Source: Impatiens glandulifera (lineage: Eukaryota > Streptophyta > Magnoliopsida > Ericales > Balsaminaceae). From it: a DNA stretch of 64,000 nt. Each line of letters starts with the position of its first letter. Within the stretch, counting starts at the first letter, position 1. Position numbers and translations under genes: made by a program. Shown here in pieces: positions 31,509 through 43,246 of the stretch. The notes beneath the pieces were generated by a model. That model was not told where the DNA came from. It saw nothing but the letters and a program-made list of their open reading frames with translations, and did not search any database. The stretch is taken from positions 25,153,710-25,217,709 of the forward strand of contig NC_061863.1 of NCBI RefSeq assembly GCF_907164915.1, written 5' to 3'.

Positions 31509-32975
31509 TCAAATTTTGGGATTTTTTAAATTAGGCCATTTCAGTGTCTAATTTTTGTTCCATTAACTTTGCAATGATAAATGTAGTTGAACACAACCAA
31601 AACAAGAACATCATAAACTCATTAAAATAGTTTTTGGAGATTGAATCAAAATCCAAAAATTTTAAAAAATATTTGATCAAACATGATCAAAGTGATGAAA
31701 CAGTTGTTTGAAATTCATCCAAATATATCAACAAACATGTATTGCAACTAATTGGATCAAAAAATCCGAAATAAACTCAAGAACACAATATTTCAAAAAT
31801 CCAGTTCTTTAAGCTTAAATTTTGAAATTGCAGCTTGATCAAACATGATCAAAACGGTGTTATAGTTTCTTGGAATTCATCTTAATAACAATTAATTGGA
31901 TCAAAAAAATTCAGATTAAACTCAAAACGCAAGATTTTAAAAAATCTAGTTTTATGTTAAAATTTCAAATTTTTTTGATTTAGAGTGATTTGATCTGATT
32001 TCTTTCAACAGAAAGTTCATACATGATATATAAAATGATTCTACACAAATAAATTCCATAATCAAGCTCAAGAACAGATCAAACCCGATCAAACAAGAAA
32101 ATTTTGAAAAAATTCAAATTTTACAATTAGAGATCATGATACAAATGATATTGAAACATACCAACAATGAGAGAACACTCCTGTGGTGTGTTGGCAACTA
32201 TTCAAAAGCCTGGATCGTGACTTGAATCGTCAGAACATGTTTTGACAAAAACCAGTTCGCCGAAAATTTAAAAAACTTTGATTCAAGTGATGATAATGGG
32301 TGATTGTTCGATGATTTTTTGATGATTTGATAGTGGAAGGGTAGGAGAGTATTTATACTACATGTAGGTCGGTCGAGGATGAAAATCTAAGTCGAATTTG
32401 ACCTACGACGAGATTATCCCTAAGTTCTATCCACTTCACCGGCAGCCTTATCCACGGAAGGATAAGACTTATAGATAAGGGTAAAACATATGCGTCGATG
32501 AGAGGAGCACGTTGCTGGATTTTGAGCTGATAGGATCGTTAGTGGCGGCCACTAGAGTTTCAGGAAGAATCACGCCGGCAAGTTGCGAGTTCAGCGAAGA
32601 CAATGAAGGAAACGTCGTCGTTTCGAGTGAAGGAAGGCTGGGTTTCATTGGAGTTCCGTCTACAATCAACTCGGTTGACTAATAGGGTTAGTCTATCCCG
32701 TTAGTTGATTGGGTGTGGCAGGTGCGCTTGATTCATTGTAGCGGGCTGCGTGGGAGCGTCTAGCTGTTGGATGAGATCTGAGCGCTCATCTGATGGCCTA
32801 GGATCCTGATGTAAGGTTTTAACAAATATTTGGCTACACAAGATTATCTGATTTTATTTTTATTTAAAAGGTTCATTAAAATCGATTTTTAATTCCTTTT
32901 AAATTAATTTCTTCACCAAAAATTTCCCAAAAAAATTTCTAAAATCATAATAAAAATTATGATCATAATTTATTT
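31509..32975 (-). repeat. Right (5') LTR of the Tat element
   Basis: Aligns with 20422-21880 throughout, including AACACAACCAAAACAAGAAC, GTTCATACATGATATA and the TATA region at 32350-32357. It ends abruptly at about 32975, where unrelated copia sequence begins. Confidence 0.8.
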
Positions 32976-33059
32976 TTATAAAAGAATGTTTAAATGATAA
33001 GTATGTATGAATGATATACTTATTAGAATATATTTCAAGATTGTCTAAAAGGAAATTTC

Positions 33060-33245
33060 TTATTATTGTGCTAGTAATATAAAATTAGACAAGCTTAGAG
33101 TAAATGAAAAATCTAGACATACACATCTTAGACATAATGTCATTAAGCTATACTCTCTAATAGAGTTATCACATTTCACTATGTTAGTCAAAGATAACAT
33201 TGTGGATCTACTAACCAAACTATTGAATAGAGAGTTAACTTAAAA
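33060..33245 (+). pseudogene. Copia RNase H remnant
   Basis: Reads EKSRHTHLRHNVIK and, after a variable stretch, VKDNIVDLLTKLLNRELT, the end of a Ty1/copia RNase H (SRHI-LRH...VKS-DN-ADPLTK pattern). The rest of pol is missing; the Tat LTR abuts it. Confidence 0.75.
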
Positions 33246-33840
33246 GTTTTTTCAGACATGAGTTTACTATAATTGGTATAAAGGAAAACCCAACATATAC
33301 AGACTGGAGATCCCAAGAACTAGGTTCATTGAGATAACTTAATCGTACTAACATTGAAGATTATTGTTGAGGATTAATCTTATAACGAAATAATATATAT
33401 TTTGACGAGGATAAGCATACCGCATTTAATAATTCTTTGTGAGCAAAGAGATCACTTATGTGAGAGAGAAGTGGGGCCACATCGAAGGAACTGCATGGCT
33501 TAATTATAAACCCTCTCATAAAACCAGACGCTTGTTCCATGGCCAAAACAGACACAACCGTGAGAGCTTGACATGTATAAGGAAGAATTCTATGTGAAAG
33601 TGTATAATCGTTTACATAAATTGTAGAATACTTTCATAAGGTAAGGTTCAAAGGGTTACACATACCAACTCTATGTAGGATTCAACTATTGAACATTTCA
33701 ACGTGTTAATCTTTCAATGTCCCTTAATATTAGGGATTGTTGGAATTTTAAACTAATTCCATTAATTAAATAGAAATGAGAAATTGGATATATAAATTGA
33801 ATGTAATTTAATCCAAATTGTTAGGAAAGGACTCAACAAT
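33246..33840 (+). repeat. Copia 3' UTR and LTR start fragment
   Basis: Non-coding DNA follows the RNase H remnant. TGTTGGAATTTTAAACTAAT begins at 33738 with GGGAT just upstream, consistent with a 3' LTR start. The first ~50 bases recur at 9886-9935. The LTR is cut off near 33840 by inverted Sirevirus LTR sequence. Confidence 0.5.
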
Positions 33841-34690
33841 AGTAGGGGCTTGACAAAGTATTATTAACCACGAAAACCTTCATTTCAAAGTATTAGAAGT
33901 TAATAGATGTTTTTATTCTTCACAAGTATTCACAAACTCTTGAACGAAGTCAAATGCGAAACTGTTTGTTTAGACTTTAAGCGGTAGATTAAATAGATGG
34001 AAGATTCAGAAAGAAAATAACACAAGACATAAAGTTAATTATGAATGTTCAGAGCAAACTCTCCTACATTACCCCTTATTTTCAACCTTGAGAAGGATAT
34101 TCACTAGAAGATTTGGTTTGAATACAACACTTCCACAAACCCAGTCGGACAACCATGACTTAAACAATGCCTTTTTTCGGACTCCTAGTACAACACTATG
34201 TTGAACATAACAGATTTTGTGAACTTACAATATTGAATCTCACACAGAAATATCAGTGAATGTAATACAACTTTATAATGTAACATCTTGAACACTCTTA
34301 GAACTTGAGAGCTTGAGCACTTGATAGAAGGTTCACACAAAGATGCTTAAGACTCGTGAAAGAAATAAGAACTCTAAAAAATCGGGGGGTTGTAAATTGT
34401 CTTCTAATTTCTTGTTAAATAGATAACACCTCAACAGACAAATTTTCTTCAGATGACATCTGTCCTATTTCGGTTGGATGTGCCAGGGTAGTACATCAGA
34501 GAATATCCGTTAAAACATGAATGTATTGGATGATGGTAGTGCGCCGAATATTCTTTAGAAGATTGTGGTGTACTGGGAATGTACATCACATGAAGTTTGA
34601 ATTAGTTTGGCACGTGGCAGTCTTCTATAAGTTTAGCTCAGTGTCTGTGTTAGACTGCCAATAACGAATGCTTGATCAAATACTAAATTT
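33841..34690 (-). repeat. Inverted Sirevirus LTR fragment ('family C')
   Basis: On the - strand it reads AAGAATATTCGGCGCACTAC (about 34540), GTCCGACTGGGTTTGTGG, ATCTTCTAGTGAATATCC and GGAGAGTTTGCTCTGAACAT, blocks shared with the U3 and R-U5 of families A and B. No gag or pol is attached. It is a separate, third LTR type. Confidence 0.7.
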
Positions 34691-34800
34691 GATTACATAC
34701 TGGAAGCGCCTTGTATAAAATCCAACTAGTTAAATACCGGAAGCGTCTTGTATAAAACTGAACTAGTTAATTACCGGAAGCACTTTGTATAAAACCGAAC
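34690..34800 (-). repeat. ~41-bp tandem repeat, three copies
   Basis: GGAAGCGCCTTGTATAAAAT, GGAAGCGTCTTGTATAAAAC and GGAAGCACTTTGTATAAAAC, each followed by AACTAGTT or AACTAGCT. It extends the family C LTR fragment and probably belongs to its U3 array. Confidence 0.85.
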
Positions 34801-34805
34801 TAGCT

Positions 34806-35560
34806 CATCTAGCGAAAGTGAAGATGAGGGTGTCAAATGTTTCATGGCTGACTGCACTGAGGTATTTGATTTCTCTTTTGACGACTTCACAAGAGATGAG
34901 ATGATCATTGCACTCAATGACATGATCATTGAGCACATGAAACTTTCAGACCTTTTTAATGAGGAAGATTTGAAAAATAAATCTGATAGTACAAGTCTCT
35001 AATCTCAAAACAATGAAATTGAAGTTTTGAAAAATAATGAAATAAACGAGTTCTCATATGAGATTGAGAAGCTCAAAGAAACAATCAAAAATCTTTCTAC
35101 TGAAAACCAAAGATTGAACTATGTGATTAGTTCTTGGAAAAAGTCTTGGAAAGTTGTTGCACAAATGATTACTGATCAAAAGTCTGCCGAATGTAAATTT
35201 GGTTTAAGATTTGACAACAGTTCTCCATATGAGTATAATAAAAAGTTAAAACCAGTTAAAGGAAAGCTTAAGTTCATAAGCTTTGTCAAGAGCACTTTAA
35301 CTGTTATTGGAACTAGTCACAGTTGTGGTGACTTAACCTTAAAAGATGATGTTAAATATGTTAAGCCGAGTTCTAGCTGACTCAAGCCTGATAAGCTGGC
35401 ACCAGTTGTTCGGGAAAACAAAATATTGACAAAATTTCAAAAGGCTATAAACAAAAATCATCTTATAAGTCTAAGGGATCATCAGTTGGAAGAAAGACTT
35501 CTGCCAAGCCTAAATTTTATGCTTTATTGACATCGCAAAATGAGAGATCCATAAAAATAA
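34806..35560 (+). pseudogene. Family B copy 1: gag C-terminal part
   Basis: Contains EVFDFSFDDFTRDEMIIALN, a coiled-coil region (EIEKLKETIKNLSTENQRLN) and a basic tail. Colinear with family A gag after the zinc knuckle (KRLNYVVSAW against QRLNYVISSW). A stop near 35000 and others break the frame. Confidence 0.7.
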
Positions 35561-35659
35561 CTCAAATATGGATCTCCAAGGGACTAATTAACCATGGACC
35601 CAAATGAAGCTGGGTACCAAAGGTGTAAATATGTGTATATATAGGTACAAAAAGATAGT

Positions 35660-36190
35660 AACCTAGATGAGTCTATTTGATATCTGGACATCGGTTGTTC
35701 CAGACACATGACATGCAACATACGGCTGTTGACTGACATAACAAAGTGCACAGGACTAAAGATCACTTTTGGTGAAAATAGCAAAGGTAAAATCGTGGGT
35801 AAGGGTAAGATTATCCACGTTAACCTTACTATTAATAACATGCTATTAGTTGAAAACTTGTGTTATAATTTGATTAGCATTAGTCAATTGTGTGATAATG
35901 GTTACATTGTAGACTTTCAAAATCATGCATATATAGTTAAGGATCAGCAAGGTACTCCACTTCTGATAGGAAGTAAAGTAGGAAACTCATACAAAATGAA
36001 TTGGAAGCCTAAGACATCTGACCCTATTTTCATGATAGCTAAGAATGATCAAAACTGGCTTTGGCATAAAAGGTTAAATCACTTAAACTTTAAAACTATT
36101 AACAATATATGTTCAAAGGATCTTGTAGTAGGTATGCCTAAATTGAATTTTCAAAAGATAAGATCTGTCTTGTTTGTCAGATAGGAAAAC
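35660..36190 (+). pseudogene. Family B copy 1: protease and GAG-pre-integrase
   Basis: CSRHMT near 35700 is the copia protease motif following a damaged active site (D-I-G-C in place of D-S-G-C). Then ITFGENSKGKIVGKGKI, LCYNLISISQLCDNGYIVDF and LWHKRLNHLNFKTINN, the pre-integrase region. The product would cleave the polyprotein; the frame ends in TAG at 36182. Confidence 0.85.
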
Positions 36191-36229
36191 AAGTCAGATC
36201 AACTTTTAAAAATAATGGGAATACTTAAT

Positions 36230-36720
36230 CCGATAGGTGTCTGGAATTATTACACATGGATTTGTTTGGTCTAATTCTAGTAACTAGTTTGGGGGAATGA
36301 TATTTACCCTTGTCATAATTGATGATTTTTCTAGATTTACTTGGGTTATTTTCTTAGTGTCTAAGGATCAAACTGCTGAGAATCTGATAAAAATCATTAA
36401 AAGATTACAAAATGAAATATCTTTAAATGTAATAAAGATTAGAAGTGATAGAGGTACAAATTTTACAAATGCTGTCTTCTTTACTTGAGGAATCTGATAT
36501 TAGAAACGAGTTGTCTAGTGCCAGAACTCCACAAAAAATGGTGTTGCTGAAAGGAGGAATATAACACTGAAGGAAGTTACTAGGTCAATACTAGCAGATT
36601 ATGTTGTGTCTCACAGCGTGTTATACTCAAAAAAGATCAATGATTACTAAACTTTTTAATAAAATACCCTACGAGATTTTCTATGTCAAAGTTCCTAAAA
36701 TTTCATACTTTAGAATTTTT
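36230..36720 (+). pseudogene. Family B copy 1: integrase core
   Basis: Contains LVIIDDFSRFTWVIFLVSKD and IKIRSDRGTNF, with the catalytic Asp residues of the integrase core visible, then frameshifted sequence matching NGVAERRN. Several stops and indels, so it is inactive. Confidence 0.85.
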
Positions 36721-36728
36721 GGTTGTAA

Positions 36729-37040
36729 ATGTTTTATTCTAACAATGGAAAAACTTATTTGACTGCCTTTGATGCTAAGGCAGATCCTAGTATAATGATA
36801 GGATATTCTTCCGTGAGTAAAACTTATAGAGTTTTTAATAAACAAACATTGATTGTTGAAGAATCTACCCCTATTATTTTTGATGAATCTGTTAAAAGTA
36901 ATTCAAAAGTATTCATCGAAGTGGCTAACATATTGGAAACTACTAATCTTCAATTTGATAGTGACGATGAGGTTCATGTCATCAGAAACAGTACGTCTGA
37001 TCAGAAAGCTAATCCATCTGATCAGTTGATCAAGTTGTAG
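36729..37040 (+). pseudogene. Family B copy 1: integrase C-terminal part
   Basis: KADPSIMIGYSSVSKTYRVF followed by NKQTLIVEES and IFDESV matches the conserved copia integrase tail (F-GYS--SK-YRVFN). It ends in an acidic linker with TAG at 37038. Confidence 0.75.
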
Positions 37041-37084
37041 CTCAACTAAAAAACTAGACTGAAAATTAATAGGCTGCTGACACT

Positions 37085-38000
37085 TTGGATGTTGTTAAGA
37101 CAGTTGATCAGACGGCTGACCCTCTAGGACCAAACCTCAAATGGAACAGAAACCATCCACTCGAACTAATCATAGGTAATCCTAATGCACCTCTTAGAAT
37201 TAGAAATCAACTAATGGATGTAATTGAAAACTCTGTATTTATTTCTCAAATTGAACCCAATAAAATTGATGAAACATTGGTTGATCCATATTGGATCAAT
37301 GCAATGCAAGAAGAATTAAACCAATTTGAAAGAAATAAAAATTTGGCATCTAGTTCTAAGACCAGATGATCAATTTGTGATTGGAACTAGATGGGTTTTT
37401 AGAAATATACTAAGTAAATATGTCCTAGTTGTGAGAAATAAAGTTAGACTAATAGCTCAAGGCTATAGACAAGAAGAAATAATTGACTTTGAGGAGTCAT
37501 TCTCCCTTGTAGCTAGACTTGAGGCTATTAGAATTTTTCTAGCTTATGCAGCTTTTAAAATCTTTAAAGTTTTATAAATGGATGTTAAAAGTGCTTTATA
37601 AATGGATGTTAAATAGACACCTGGCTTTCAAGATCATTCTCTACCTAATCATGTCTTCAAATTAGATAAGGCATTATATGGTCTTAAGCAAGATCCTAGA
37701 GTTTGGTATGACACTTTAACTAAATTCTTATATGATCATAATTTTATTGTAGGCACGATAGATAAAACATTTTTTTAGATTTGTTAAAGATTCACATATC
37801 TTACTTGTTCAAATCTATGTGGTTGATATTATTTTTAGGTCAACTAACCCCAAACTATGTGAGAAGTTCCTTAAGCTTATGCAGAATAAGTTTGAGATGA
37901 GTATGATGTGTGAGCTGACGTTCTTCCTGATCTTCAAGTTCAACAACTTGAAGTTGGAACCTTCATCAATCAAGTAAAGTATACCAAGGAGCTGTTAAAG
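37085..38000 (+). pseudogene. Family B copy 1: reverse transcriptase
   Basis: Contains [66 protein letters not shown] across frames, and IYVVDIIF where intact elements have YVDD. Copy 2 keeps YVDD, so the V-for-D change is specific to this copy. A 13-codon segment is lost near 37600 compared with copy 2 (the AFINGVLNEDVYV region). Confidence 0.85.
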
Positions 38001-38009
38001 AAATTCAAC

Positions 38010-38758
38010 ATGGAGAACTGCTCAGCTGCCTCAACACCCATGCACTCATCAAGCAAGTTATATAAAGACAAAGATGGTCAAAGCGTTGACATCACAGCCT
38101 ATCGAGGGATAATAAGCTCCCTACTCTACCTAACAGTCAGCCGACCAGACATCTTGTTCGCCGTCGGCGTGTGTGGGTATTTTCATGCTAATCCTAAATA
38201 ATCTCATTACGTAGTTGTTAAGCATATTTTAAAATATTTAAATGGAACTCAAGGTGTTGGACTGTGGTATCCAACAGATTCAAGTTTCAACTTAATTAGT
38301 TATTCTGATGTAGATTATGCAGGTTATAAGATCGATCGAAAAAGTACCAATGGAACGAGTCAGTTCATTGGTAATTGTCTGATCTCTTGGAACAACAAGA
38401 AGTAGACATCTGTCGCCACATATACAATAGAGGCAGAATACCTTGCTGCAGGCAGCTACTATGCTCAACTACTATGGATTAACAATTTTTTAGAGACTAC
38501 GGCATCCAAGCAGACAAGTCTCCAATCTTTTGTGACAACACCAGCGCTATTGTAATAACTTACAATCCGGTGTTACATTCCAAAACGAAGCATATCGATA
38601 TTCGATATCACTTCATACAGGAGCATGTTGCTCAGAATCATGTCCAGTTAGAATACGTCTCAACCGATCAGCAAGTGGCAGACATCTTCACAAAACCACT
38701 CCTAAGACTAAGTTTTTCTTACTTTAGAAATATTTTGGGTCTTTTAGATTTAAATTAA
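38010..38758 (+). pseudogene. Family B copy 1: RT end and RNase H
   Basis: AYRGIISSLLYLTVSRPDIL, then YSDVDYAGYKIDRKSTNGTS, TIEAEYLAAGSYYAQLLWI and HSKTKHIDIRYHFIQEHV, ending KPLLRLSFSYF and TAA at 38756. The motifs cover the copia RNase H from SD-D-AG to KHI-I-YHF. One in-frame TAG and a frameshift are present. Copy 2 has lost this region. Confidence 0.85.
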
Positions 38759-38769
38759 TTTAAATCTAA

Positions 38770-39385
38770 TATGCACAAATTTAGGGGGAATTTGTTGATA
38801 AGCTGGTAAACCAGACTTGTTAAGACGGATGTCTCAAATCGTGCTGATAGAGCAGTCGTCTGATAGCACTATACATCAGAAGGGTTGTGCTTAAGCAGCT
38901 TGATATTTCAGCATAGTTAGACGTTTAACTGTTAGGCAGACGTTTGTTGACACAGTTGAGCTAAAAGTCATCAGACGCCTTCAGAACAGACGTCTCACTA
39001 AGCTTAAATGCAAGATATGCGGACAACATAGAAAGTCGGACGTCCGAGTGTATTTAAGACGACTCGTCTTAAGCCGAGTGGGACAACTATCTTGATCTTA
39101 TCAATACGGTGTCGTTTAAATTCCCTCTTAAAAAAATGAACGGTCACATTTTAAAATAAATGTTTTCCCTCCAAATATTTTGAATTAGATTACTTAAAAT
39201 AAATATATATTTTATTTCATCTTATCTTCTAAAAATCTTTTAAAAATGAATTATATGAAGACACGTGTCTGTCATGATTAAAGATGTGACTAACATCCCT
39301 GACGACTCTTTTCCACATGCAAGTCGTCTAAAGATGTCATTTAGTTTTAATTAAATGACATCGTTTCCAAATCTCTCCAGGCAAA
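38770..39385. other. Family B copy 1: post-pol untranslated region
   Basis: Follows the RNase H stop. Contains several GACG/AGACGT-type motifs (CAGACGTCTCACTAAGC) shared with copy 2 at 52750. No coding sequence. Confidence 0.5.
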
Positions 39386-39389
39386 GTTA

Positions 39390-39960
39390 AAATCCATTAA
39401 TGTTTTCTCCCAAGAACGATTTAAAATAATGGTGGCTATAACCAAGGGAATAGCCATCAACTGGTCGTATGTCCTATTTAATAACCTGTTGGAGTTACTT
39501 TTGTCGCCAAAGAAGTAAATTGGTTATGCCGCTCAGCTCAGCAGACTATTCGAACATCTACAAGTTAAGGTGGGATAAATAACTACTTTTTCATAATAAC
39601 AAGAGTCAAGGACAAAAGCCTTGCAACCTCCGTTCAACAGTCAGATGATCAGTTGACTTACCTTTCTTGGCGCTCTACTATCCATAGACACCCTATTCCA
39701 GCCAGGAGAAGAAAGCTGAGAGTTAAAAGTTGCAAAGTCTTCTAATGAGCCTGCTGGGCAGGCTATTGAAACGGATTAAACTTCTCGATGCTATTAAAAT
39801 GGGGAAAAGCACCAGCAAACAATCGAGGGGGAAGATCAGGCAAAAAGCTAGTCGAGGAGGAAGAACTCATCTTCGACTAAAGGGGAAATTATTTTTTAGA
39901 CATGTTGTATATGTCTGTACATCTTTTGTTCATATATAAATATCTAACTTATCTTTTATC
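39390..39960 (+). pseudogene. Family B copy 1: post-pol ORF (ORF3-like)
   Basis: Reads MVAITKGIAINWS, a broken middle with YAAQLSRLFEHLQV, RVKDKSLATSVQ and LSWRSTIHRHPIPARRRKLR. Copy 2 preserves IGVFINVNRVMDGQWVYNYF, which is deleted here. This resembles the 'putative plant transposon' domain seen after pol in related elements. The function is unknown; some Sireviruses have an envelope-like ORF at this place, but similarity to that was not established. Confidence 0.5.
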
Positions 39961-40005
39961 CCTGATCTTCTAACTAAGTTTTAACATCATCAAAAATAGG
40001 GAAAT

Positions 40006-41276
40006 TATTAAATTTAATTAAATTGATTAAAATGAACTTAGAAAATGAGTTTATTTAATACAACATTGTTTTGATGATGCGCATATTATTAAGTAAAACT
40101 TAGTAATGCACAAGCAAAGATGAAGAGCCGCGAGCAGCTTGTTTTGATGATGTGTTAATTGAATTAAACTAAGCATGTTTAATGAGTAGGCGAAGAAGAG
40201 TAGACGTCTCAAAGATGAGCAGACGACTCAAGATGAACAGACGTTTCAAGATGAACAGAAGTCTTAAGATGACCAGACGTCTCAAGATGAGCAGACGTCT
40301 GAAGATGAGCAGACGTCTCAAGATGAGCAGATGTCTCAATATGAGCAGATGTCTTAAAGCTGAAGGAAGCACGAGAAGACACCTTGCTTTAGTAGTAGTC
40401 TGAAGAAGTGATAAGCTTATTTGTACAGCTCATCAGCACAACCAATAGAGTTCATTATAAGCAGACTTCCTAGTCATCTTATTACAACTATAACCAAGTG
40501 CTCAACCATTAGAGAGTCTACGCGTATTTACGTATCAGATTTGACTGTTGCCTACATCAAAGGACATCAGAGTACAACGTCAAATCCCTGAACTTATGAA
40601 CGGTGGATCATTGTAGCTCCGGTATAGTGGATCCCCGAATATCTGGATCTAATGTACGACAATCTTTCCCGATCATTTCACAATCCAAGATTCAGAGTCG
40701 ATCGTTGCTACAATTCACAATAAAAGAGCTATAGAGTACAACAGTAATTCTCCCTAGTTCTCTAGTTCTCAGGCAATATACAATTAAGAATTTACATTGT
40801 CAACAAACTTTAAAATTCTTACTCTCTCTAACGGTAAAAACATACATTGTATAATCTGAGAGCATATTCACATTGTAAGTTAAATAGAAAGTGTTTTGTT
40901 TAAAAGAGTGAGTGCTAAAAGTTCAAAATAGGCATCGATTGAGTCATGGGTTTCTGACTGGTTTGTATAGGCTCTATTTAAATAAAAATCTTCTAGTGGA
41001 ATCTTTCTGGAAATAGTTGAAGAGGTGACGTAGGAGTTTTATCTCTGAACATGCATAAAACTCTTGTGTTATTTACTTTTCGTATCTTTACGTTTTGCAT
41101 TCGTAGCTTCAAATCTAGCAAGCACTCCACACTTGAAACCGTTTAAGAACTTGCGACAATTTGTGAAGAATAGAAACAGGTTTTAAGTCCCTAACAGGAT
41201 TAAAACTGCATTGAAAGTCAAGGTTTTGCATAACAACATTCACCTCCCCCCTTTGTTATTGTATTCGATCCTAACA
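40006..41276 (+). repeat. Family B copy 1: 3' LTR
   Basis: Aligned to 53813-55061 throughout and ends GATCCTAACA. Its first bases are TATTAAATTT where copy 2 has TGTTAGATTT, so the terminal TG is mutated. The purine tract before it (ATAGGGAAAT) is also altered. Confidence 0.88.
40190..40362. repeat. 18-bp tandem array (AGACGTCT core) in family B LTR, copy 1
   Basis: About nine units of AGACGTCTCAAGATGAGC. Each has the perfect 8-base palindrome AGACGTCT or a one-base variant. Because 18 is a multiple of three, the array gives false open frames on both strands (MSRRLK and RLLILRH types). Confidence 0.92.
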
Positions 41277-41556
41277 CCTTTTATCAATATAATTTTTATA
41301 CAACTTAACACTAGTTGGAAGTGACTTGTTGTCAAGTACTTCTACTATTTGTACAATCATATTTATACAAACAACATAAAAATATTCAACTCTGATTACC
41401 GAAAGGAATATCTGAAAAAGTAAAGTTATTGGTTATTAGTGAATAAAGCATAAACTATATTTGTTACTTACAAGGTCAGCAGAATTGAGGCATTGTCTTG
41501 ATATGTTAAAATGAGTCATTTTGTCATCAAGTGTGCTATTAAAATAACTTGGACCA
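41277..41556 (-). pseudogene. Duplicated flank of family B (fragment of Ulp1-like gene region)
   Basis: CCTTTTATCAATATAATTTT and the next ~260 bases match 55062-55341 with only scattered changes. At 55062 the sequence runs on into the decayed PMD/Ulp1-like gene, so this is a displaced fragment of that region. It stops at a copia fragment. On the - strand a short frame with HLMTKWLILTYQDNAS and a GTAAGT splice donor look like an exon end. Confidence 0.7.
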
Positions 41557-42927
41557 TGATAACAAAGTTAGTAAAAATAAAAAGAAGAGCATGAAAGATG
41601 TGTCACTGAGTACTTTTGAAGAACAATATGATTCACAAGGGGATGATGAGTCAAGGAAAATACTAAGTAGAAGTGGTAGAGCTGATGGTATTTGACTAAC
41701 CTTGGATGATAAGGATGATGGTATTTCTCTATAGAGAACTTGATCGCCCAATATATATGGAACAACTATCTGAATTCGAGAAGAATGATGGTCATTAGTT
41801 GGTTTATAAACTTAAGAAGGAGCTATATGGATTAAAGAAAACCCCACATGCTTAATATGGAAAGAATGTAGAATATATTTAGTTTTGTGGGTACAAAGCT
41901 TCAGAATCCGACTCAAGTTTATTTATAAGGAATCATCAAGGACATATGGTGGCGGTGCTTCTATATGTGCATTATATAATCTTGATGGGAAGTAATTATG
42001 ATGAGGTTTCTCAGATACAAGATGAGCTCTCACTTCACTTTGACATGAAGAAGCTTGGTGAACTTGGAACTTTTCTTGGTCTACAAATCGAAAATTTTGA
42101 GAAAGGTTTATTTGTATCGCAGATCAACTACGCAAGAAGTTGGTAGATAAAGTTGGTATGACAGATGGAAAAAATAGTTATACTCCTCGGCGTAAATCCC
42201 AAACTCAGTCAAGACGAAGGAATATGTCTACTAGATCCTCGTTTGTATCGTGCTCTTATGGGAAGTCTGATTTGTTTGATTATAATAAGGTCTGACATTG
42301 CTTATGCAGTTAGTGTGGTGAGTCGGTACATGTAGGAGCCAAGGAAACCACACTTCGAGGAAGCGAAGAAAATTCTGAAATATATTAATACCTCACTAGA
42401 TATAGGTCAACTATACGAGAAAGATACAAAATTTGTTTTGCAAGGATTTGTGGATGTTGACTTTGCTGGAGATCGAGACGATCGAATGTCCATATCTGGG
42501 TTTGTTTTTCTTTGTAGAAACTAGAAACACTAACATATATTGGAGTAGTAGGAAGAAAGGACCAGTATCCTTGTCTATGATAGAAGCGGGATATAAAGCA
42601 TCAGTTCACGCATCACACGAGTGCATATGACTTCGTAGACTCTTGGAGGATCTTCATGTCAATTTTGATCAACTGGTTCCTATCCATGAAGATAATTTGA
42701 GTGCTATTAAATTGAATTCAAATCATGTGTTTCATACGAGGACAAAATACATTGAGTTGGAGCATCACTTTTTTCATGAAAAATTACTAGAGGAAATCAT
42801 TGAGATAGTTGCAATAAGGAATGAAAATAATGTTGTTGATATCTTCACAAAATCACTTCCTAAAGGTCATTTTGAAGATCTACGATCAAAGTTGAGACTA
42901 GCTAATCAGACGTCACTTTAAGGGGAG
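41557..42927 (+). pseudogene. Copia RT-RNase H fragment (non-Sirevirus)
   Basis: Contains LVYKLKKELYGLKKTPHA, GYKASESDSSLFI, VHYIILMGSNYDE where intact elements have YVDD, and DMKKLGELGTFLGLQIENFE. RNase H ends with LSAIKLNSNHVFHTRTKYIE, LEHHFFHEKLL and VVDIFTKSLPKGHFEDLRSK. Stops and frameshifts are frequent. The protein motifs and short LTR differ from the Sireviruses here and fit a Tork/Ale-like copia lineage; the lineage call is tentative. Confidence 0.85.
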
Positions 42928-43239
42928 TGTTAGAAACTAAAGTTATAATAAAAATAAATGTGTCTTTTCATTATTCAAGAGTCTCTTAGATTATCCAAAT
43001 CTCTTGGAATTATCTCTCATAAATGAGACTCTTCAAGTCTCTTATTTATTGTCTAAGTTTTGTTTTACTATATATAAGTTGTAATTGTGTCCTTATTTCA
43101 CAAGTTCAATAGAAAGAATTTCATTCAATTTTATTTCTCTATAAAGTTTTATTCACTTTTCTAATAAGTTTCTTCACGGTTCGATCATCGAAGTCCTGAT
43201 TGTGACTTAGTTACACTCTCTGCACCCCTACCTCCTTTA
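42928..43239 (+). repeat. 3' LTR of the copia fragment
   Basis: Starts TGTTAGAAACTAAAG right after the purine tract TAAGGGGAG. It has a TATA box TATATATAAG at 43069-43078 and a downstream region with GGTTCGATCATCGAAG. The LTR end is obscured by the hAT remnant inserted at 43247. Confidence 0.75.
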
Positions 43240-43246
43240 TCCCGTA

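Larger units (their letters stand above)
20422..32975 (-). mobile_element. Tat-lineage Ty3/gypsy retrotransposon, degraded
   Basis: Two LTR-like copies (20422-21967 and 31509-32975) bracket - strand gag, protease, RT, RNase H and integrase remnants in gypsy order. The archaeal-type RNase H motif NNEVEYEAC, the G-patch-like segment before RT and the pol end LDALKRYYI are typical of the Tat/Ogre lineage. Long tandem arrays lie between pol and the 3' LTR, a known Tat feature. Every domain has stops, and the RT catalytic block is missing. No primer site or target duplication was found, and the junction of the right LTR with gag suggests a deletion. Confidence 0.85.
34799..41276 (+). mobile_element. 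Sirevirus 'family B', copy 1, 5'-truncated
   Basis: Begins inside gag (TAGCTCATCTAG, matching copy 2 near 49166) and runs through protease, integrase, RT, RNase H and a post-pol ORF to a 3' LTR at 40006-41276. The 5' LTR, primer site and most of gag are missing. Copy 2 at 46856-55061 is the same family. The 280 bp after its LTR are also shared with copy 2, so this is part of a duplicated segment and not an independent insertion. Confidence 0.88.

Noticed and set aside
40182..40403. Arg/Lys-rich + strand frame (MSRRLK repeats) and Leu-rich - strand frame (RLLILRH repeats); also at 46999-47268 and 53858-54191
   Set aside because: They are produced by the 18-bp LTR tandem repeat, whose length is a multiple of three, and appear on both strands wherever the array occurs.
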